In this document: piece after piece, positions 6,732 through 8,700 of the stretch
Numbering within the stretch: the stretch's first letter is position 1
Layout of the letters: the number at the start of each line of letters is the position of its first letter
Assembly: GCA_946061355.1 (NCBI GenBank)
Contig: CAMGRE010000103.1
Location: forward strand, 1 to 8,700
DNA: 8,700 bases
Direction of reading: 5' to 3'
Source: an uncultured bacterium
Lineage (GTDB): Bacteria; Bacillota; Clostridia; Lachnospirales; Lachnospiraceae
Program-made: the position numbers and the translations under genes
Notes under the pieces: generated by a model
The model's database searches: none
The model's input: the letters and a program-made list of their open reading frames with translations, nothing else
Told to the model about the DNA's origin: nothing

Positions 6732-8151
6732 TGTTCTCTTCCTCCCATTCGGAACCGAAATAGCATACGACCGGAAAGCCCTTGTAAACATGCTCATAAA
6801 TTGTTTCTGCCGCTTCCGCCGGCAGATTAATACAGCCATGGGAACCGGATGTCTTATAGATATCCCCACCAAATTTTCTGCGCCAGGAAGCATCGTGCAT
6901 ACCGATATTTCCATTGAAAGGCATCCAGTACTTTACCGGCGTCTCATAATTTTGTCCCCGAAGTACCGCATCTCTTGTCTTATACGTCAGTCCATACACA
7001 CCGTCCGGCGTACCAAAGCCCCGCGCCAGATTCCCGGACACAAAATCACTCTGTATGATCAATTCTCCATCCACATACAGATACAGGTGCTGATTTGTCA
7101 GATCAATCTCCACATAGGAATCACCGATGTCATTCCTTCCCTTTACATTTGCTTCAAACAGATAAACTGGCTCTCTGTCTGTCTGTTGTCCGGCACGGAT
7201 CATACGGATCAACGCCTCTGTCTCACCTTCTCTGTCAGCACGCCACCCATAGTTCCCGCCTTTGATCACCACTTCCTCACCCGTTGTCGTCTGAAACAGT
7301 CTGGCTTTTCCATATGTATCATGAATTCTTGAAAGGTTATCCACATACTTTCTGACACGGTCAGTGTTGATCTCAACAGCATAATTGTCAAAGTCAATAT
7401 CAAGCCATCCACTGATCTGGTCCCCGTCAATCAGTTCTTCACCGCCATTCCAATTGTAACGGACTTGCGTTGAAACGTATTTATTCAGTTTCCTGCAAAA
7501 CTGATTCAATGCAGAATCTTCTTTTGTCACAGACGGCTCTCTATAACAGGAGGGTTCTTCCAGCGAAAGCTCCTCCTGAAGCTGACTCAATGCAGTCCGA
7601 ACAGCTTCCTCCGCCTTTTTGCGGATCAGTGTTGTCCCCGGATACTCCTCCAGAATCTCATATCGATTGCTTATTATGTTATATTCACTGATTTTCGCAT
7701 TGCAAGGCGGCTTCATATTTTCTGGCTGAAACATCAACATACTATCCAGACGATGCTGCAGCAGATCTTCATCATAGGAAACCATAATCGGCATTTGATA
7801 CTGCGGTCGATTCCAAAAAGCAGTGACCCAGGCAAACCCGTTCTGCTCCCTCGCAATCTGCTCCAGTGTACCATCAAACTGATATTCTAAATCAATGTCC
7901 TCTGCACGGATCTGGCCTTGCATCCCTTCCCGTCCATTAATAAACAATGTATAACGCCTGGCATTTTCCCTGATGAGTTGTTTTACCGCCTCAGGATCTT
8001 TTCCTCCACAGTTCAGATCTCCTATCCATGTTCCATAGTAAAAATGATTGTTATAAAAAACTGAAAGTCCCAAATATGCTGTCAGTAAAATTGCTGCGAA
8101 AGTTCCCGCTGTTATCAGAAGTATTTTCTTTCCAATACTCAATTTTATCAC
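6700..8151 (-). CDS. Membrane-anchored L,D-transpeptidase (PG_binding_4 + YkuD domains)
   Basis: A cell-wall enzyme expected to form 3-3 peptidoglycan cross-links or attach proteins by L,D-transpeptidation outside the membrane. The 483 residues start with a short positive N-terminus and one hydrophobic span (about 10-32), which acts as a signal anchor. Two PG_binding_4-like regions follow (about 40-170 and 210-335, the second ending in GGNYGWRADREGE). The YkuD catalytic domain runs from about 345 to 465, with H419 in GNIGMHDASW and the catalytic motif SGSHGCINL, in which C440 is the nucleophile. A charged Glu/Asn tail ends the protein. No ATG start fits in this frame, and a stop at 8155-8157 limits extension. 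GTG at 8151 and TTG at 8142 are the options; the TTG has GGGTGAT just upstream, resembling the 3' half of the extended SD. It is the first gene after the promoter candidate and overlaps the HD gene. Confidence 0.93.
   Translation of the reverse strand: MIKLSIGKKILLITAGTFAAILLTAYLGLSVFYNNHFYYGTWIGDLNCGGKDPEAVKQLIRENARRYTLFINGREGMQGQIRAEDIDLEYQFDGTLEQIAREQNGFAWVTAFWNRPQYQMPIMVSYDEDLLQHRLDSMLMFQPENMKPPCNAKISEYNIISNRYEILEEYPGTTLIRKKAEEAVRTALSQLQEELSLEEPSCYREPSVTKEDSALNQFCRKLNKYVSTQVRYNWNGGEELIDGDQISGWLDIDFDNYAVEINTDRVRKYVDNLSRIHDTYGKARLFQTTTGEEVVIKGGNYGWRADREGETEALIRMIRAGQQTDREPVYLFEANVKGRNDIGDSYVEIDLTNQHLYLYVDGELIIQSDFVSGNLARGFGTPDGVYGLTYKTRDAVLRGQNYETPVKYWMPFNGNIGMHDASWRRKFGGDIYKTSGSHGCINLPAEAAETIYEHVYKGFPVVCYFGSEWEEENNGEIRENVEN
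6741..6746 (-). promoter_or_regulatory. Ribosome-binding site deciding the HD-protein start
   Basis: GGGAGG lies 9 nt before the ATG at 6731 and within the transpeptidase coding region. It favours this start over the ATG at 6713, whose nearest purine run (AGGGAG) is only 1 nt away. Confidence 0.7.
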
Positions 8152-8177
8152 CCATTAAAAATGTATTTATGTCTCTC

Positions 8178-8206
8178 ATTTTATATGCTTTCCATGCGAA
8201 AGACAA
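8178..8206 (-). promoter_or_regulatory. Candidate sigma-A promoter of the nine-gene operon
   Basis: TTGTCT (8206 to 8201) and TAAAAT (8183 to 8178) are separated by exactly 17 nt, matching the consensus at 4 of 6 and 5 of 6 positions. The predicted start near 8171 would give a leader of about 20 nt before the transpeptidase start. It lies just downstream of the tRNA terminator, where a new promoter is expected. Confidence 0.6.
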
Positions 8207-8267
8207 CATCATTTCTCAAATATGCTTCTGGTAATTTTTTATTAAGAATACATTCCAAAATCTACAC

Positions 8268-8294
8268 AAAAAAAGCATACATAAAAATGTATGC
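8268..8294 (-). terminator. Rho-independent terminator of the tRNA operon
   Basis: On the minus strand a perfect 8-bp stem (GCATACAT / ATGTATGC) with a TTTT loop is followed by seven T. It begins 7 nt after the last tRNA (Lys) and so ends the tRNA transcript. Confidence 0.92.
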
Positions 8295-8301
8295 AATAAA
8301 A

Positions 8302-8374
8302 TGAGGCATCGGGGACTCGAACCCCGGACAACTTGATTAAAAGTCAAGTGCTCTACCACCTGAGCTAATACCCC
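8302..8374 (-). tRNA. tRNA-Lys(TTT)
   Basis: A 73-nt cloverleaf with acceptor GGGGTAT/ATGCCTC (one G-T and one T-G wobble), D stem GCTC/GAGC, anticodon stem CTTGA/TCAAG with loop CTTTTAA (anticodon TTT at 8339-8341) and T arm CGGGG-TTCGAGT-CCCCG. The discriminator base is A. The 3' CCA is not encoded (TTT follows). It is the last tRNA before the terminator. Confidence 0.98.
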
Positions 8375-8416
8375 GTACATATGAAATAAAATGTTTTCAT
8401 TTTTACAATAAAGAAA

Positions 8417-8489
<73 letters not shown>

Positions 8490-8495
8490 ATTGAG

Positions 8496-8569
8496 TAGCG
8501 GGGACAGGATTTGAACCTATGACCTTCGGGTTATGAGCCCGACGAGCTTCCAGACTGCTCCACCCCGCG
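8496..8569 (-). tRNA. Initiator tRNA-fMet(CAT)
   Basis: A 74-nt tRNA with anticodon CAT (8533-8535). Initiator hallmarks are three consecutive G-C pairs in the anticodon stem (TCGGG/CCCGA), the A11-U24 D-stem pair, and an unpaired 1-72 position at the end of acceptor CGCGGGG/CCCCGCT. The mismatch here is C1:U72 instead of the common C1:A72. The discriminator is A, followed by CTC, so CCA is not encoded. Confidence 0.96.
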
Positions 8570-8609
8570 TTATAAAATTGTTTCTGTTCTATTCTATGAA
8601 TAAAACAAA

Positions 8610-8691
8610 TGGATGGAGAAGGATTCGAACCTTCGAAGGCGGTGCCAACAGATTTACAGTCTGCCCCCTTTGGCCACTCGGGAATCCATCC
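8610..8691 (-). tRNA. tRNA-Tyr(GTA)
   Basis: An 82-nt class II tRNA with perfect acceptor GGATGGA/TCCATCC, anticodon loop CTGTAAA (anticodon GTA at 8655-8657), a long variable arm of about 13 nt (GGC-ACC-GCC stem-loop) and T arm GAAGG-TTCGAAT-CCTTC. The discriminator is A and no CCA is encoded. It is the first tRNA of the cluster in this window; the 9 bases to its right show nothing identifiable. Confidence 0.97.
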
Positions 8692-8700
8692 ATAAGCCGA

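Noticed and set aside
6732..6914. N-terminal extension of the HD protein to an ATG at 6914
   Set aside because: It lies over the catalytic part of the transpeptidase, has no HD-family similarity, and a good SD supports the start at 6731.
8381..8400. AT-rich inverted repeat ATGAAA/TTTCAT between tRNA-Phe and tRNA-Lys
   Set aside because: It is a weak A/T stem with no T-tract, followed directly by tRNA-Lys; chance in AT-rich spacer is the simpler reading.

Overview
The window reads as an ordinary chromosomal segment of a low-to-mid-GC, Gram-positive anaerobe of the Clostridia, most likely Lachnospiraceae. The clues are the protein sequences (RicT/YaaT, YaaR, a YabB-type tRNA methyltransferase, a PG_binding_4 plus YkuD L,D-transpeptidase), strong AGGAGG ribosome-binding sites throughout, and the gene order. 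Genus cannot be fixed by reading alone. Every supported gene is on the minus strand, so transcription runs from right to left.

Right end (8302-8691): four tRNA genes transcribed in the order Tyr(GTA), initiator fMet(CAT), Phe(GAA), Lys(TTT). None encodes its 3' CCA. A clean hairpin-plus-T-tract terminator (8268-8294) closes the tRNA unit. A sigma-A-like promoter candidate (8178-8206) then appears to start the next transcript.

Centre and left (1-8151): nine tightly packed genes with overlaps or gaps of at most 67 nt and no internal terminator seen, so probably one long operon. In order of transcription they are: membrane-anchored L,D-transpeptidase; small HD-domain phosphohydrolase; Orn/Lys/Arg-type PLP decarboxylase (YaaO/SpeA family); pyruvate kinase; a divergent guanylate-kinase-like protein; YaaR; DNA polymerase III delta' (holB); ricT (yaaT); and the first 106 codons of the yabB-type tRNA1(Val) methyltransferase, cut by the window edge.

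The last part mirrors the Bacillus subtilis yaaO-tmk-yaaQ-yaaR-holB-yaaT-yabA-yabB cluster. Here tmk's place is taken by a guanylate-kinase-fold gene, yaaQ and yabA are absent, and pyruvate kinase sits after the decarboxylase. The operon combines a replication clamp-loader subunit, an RNase Y specificity factor, tRNA modification, glycolysis and cell-wall cross-linking; no single pathway explains it, and it looks like conserved housekeeping clustering.

I see no CRISPR array, insertion sequence, phage gene, toxin-antitoxin pair or defence system. The points most worth a second look are the guanylate-kinase-like gene with an altered guanine pocket, the 44-nt decarboxylase/pyk overlap, the possible alternative hairpins before ricT, and the C1:U72 end of the initiator tRNA.
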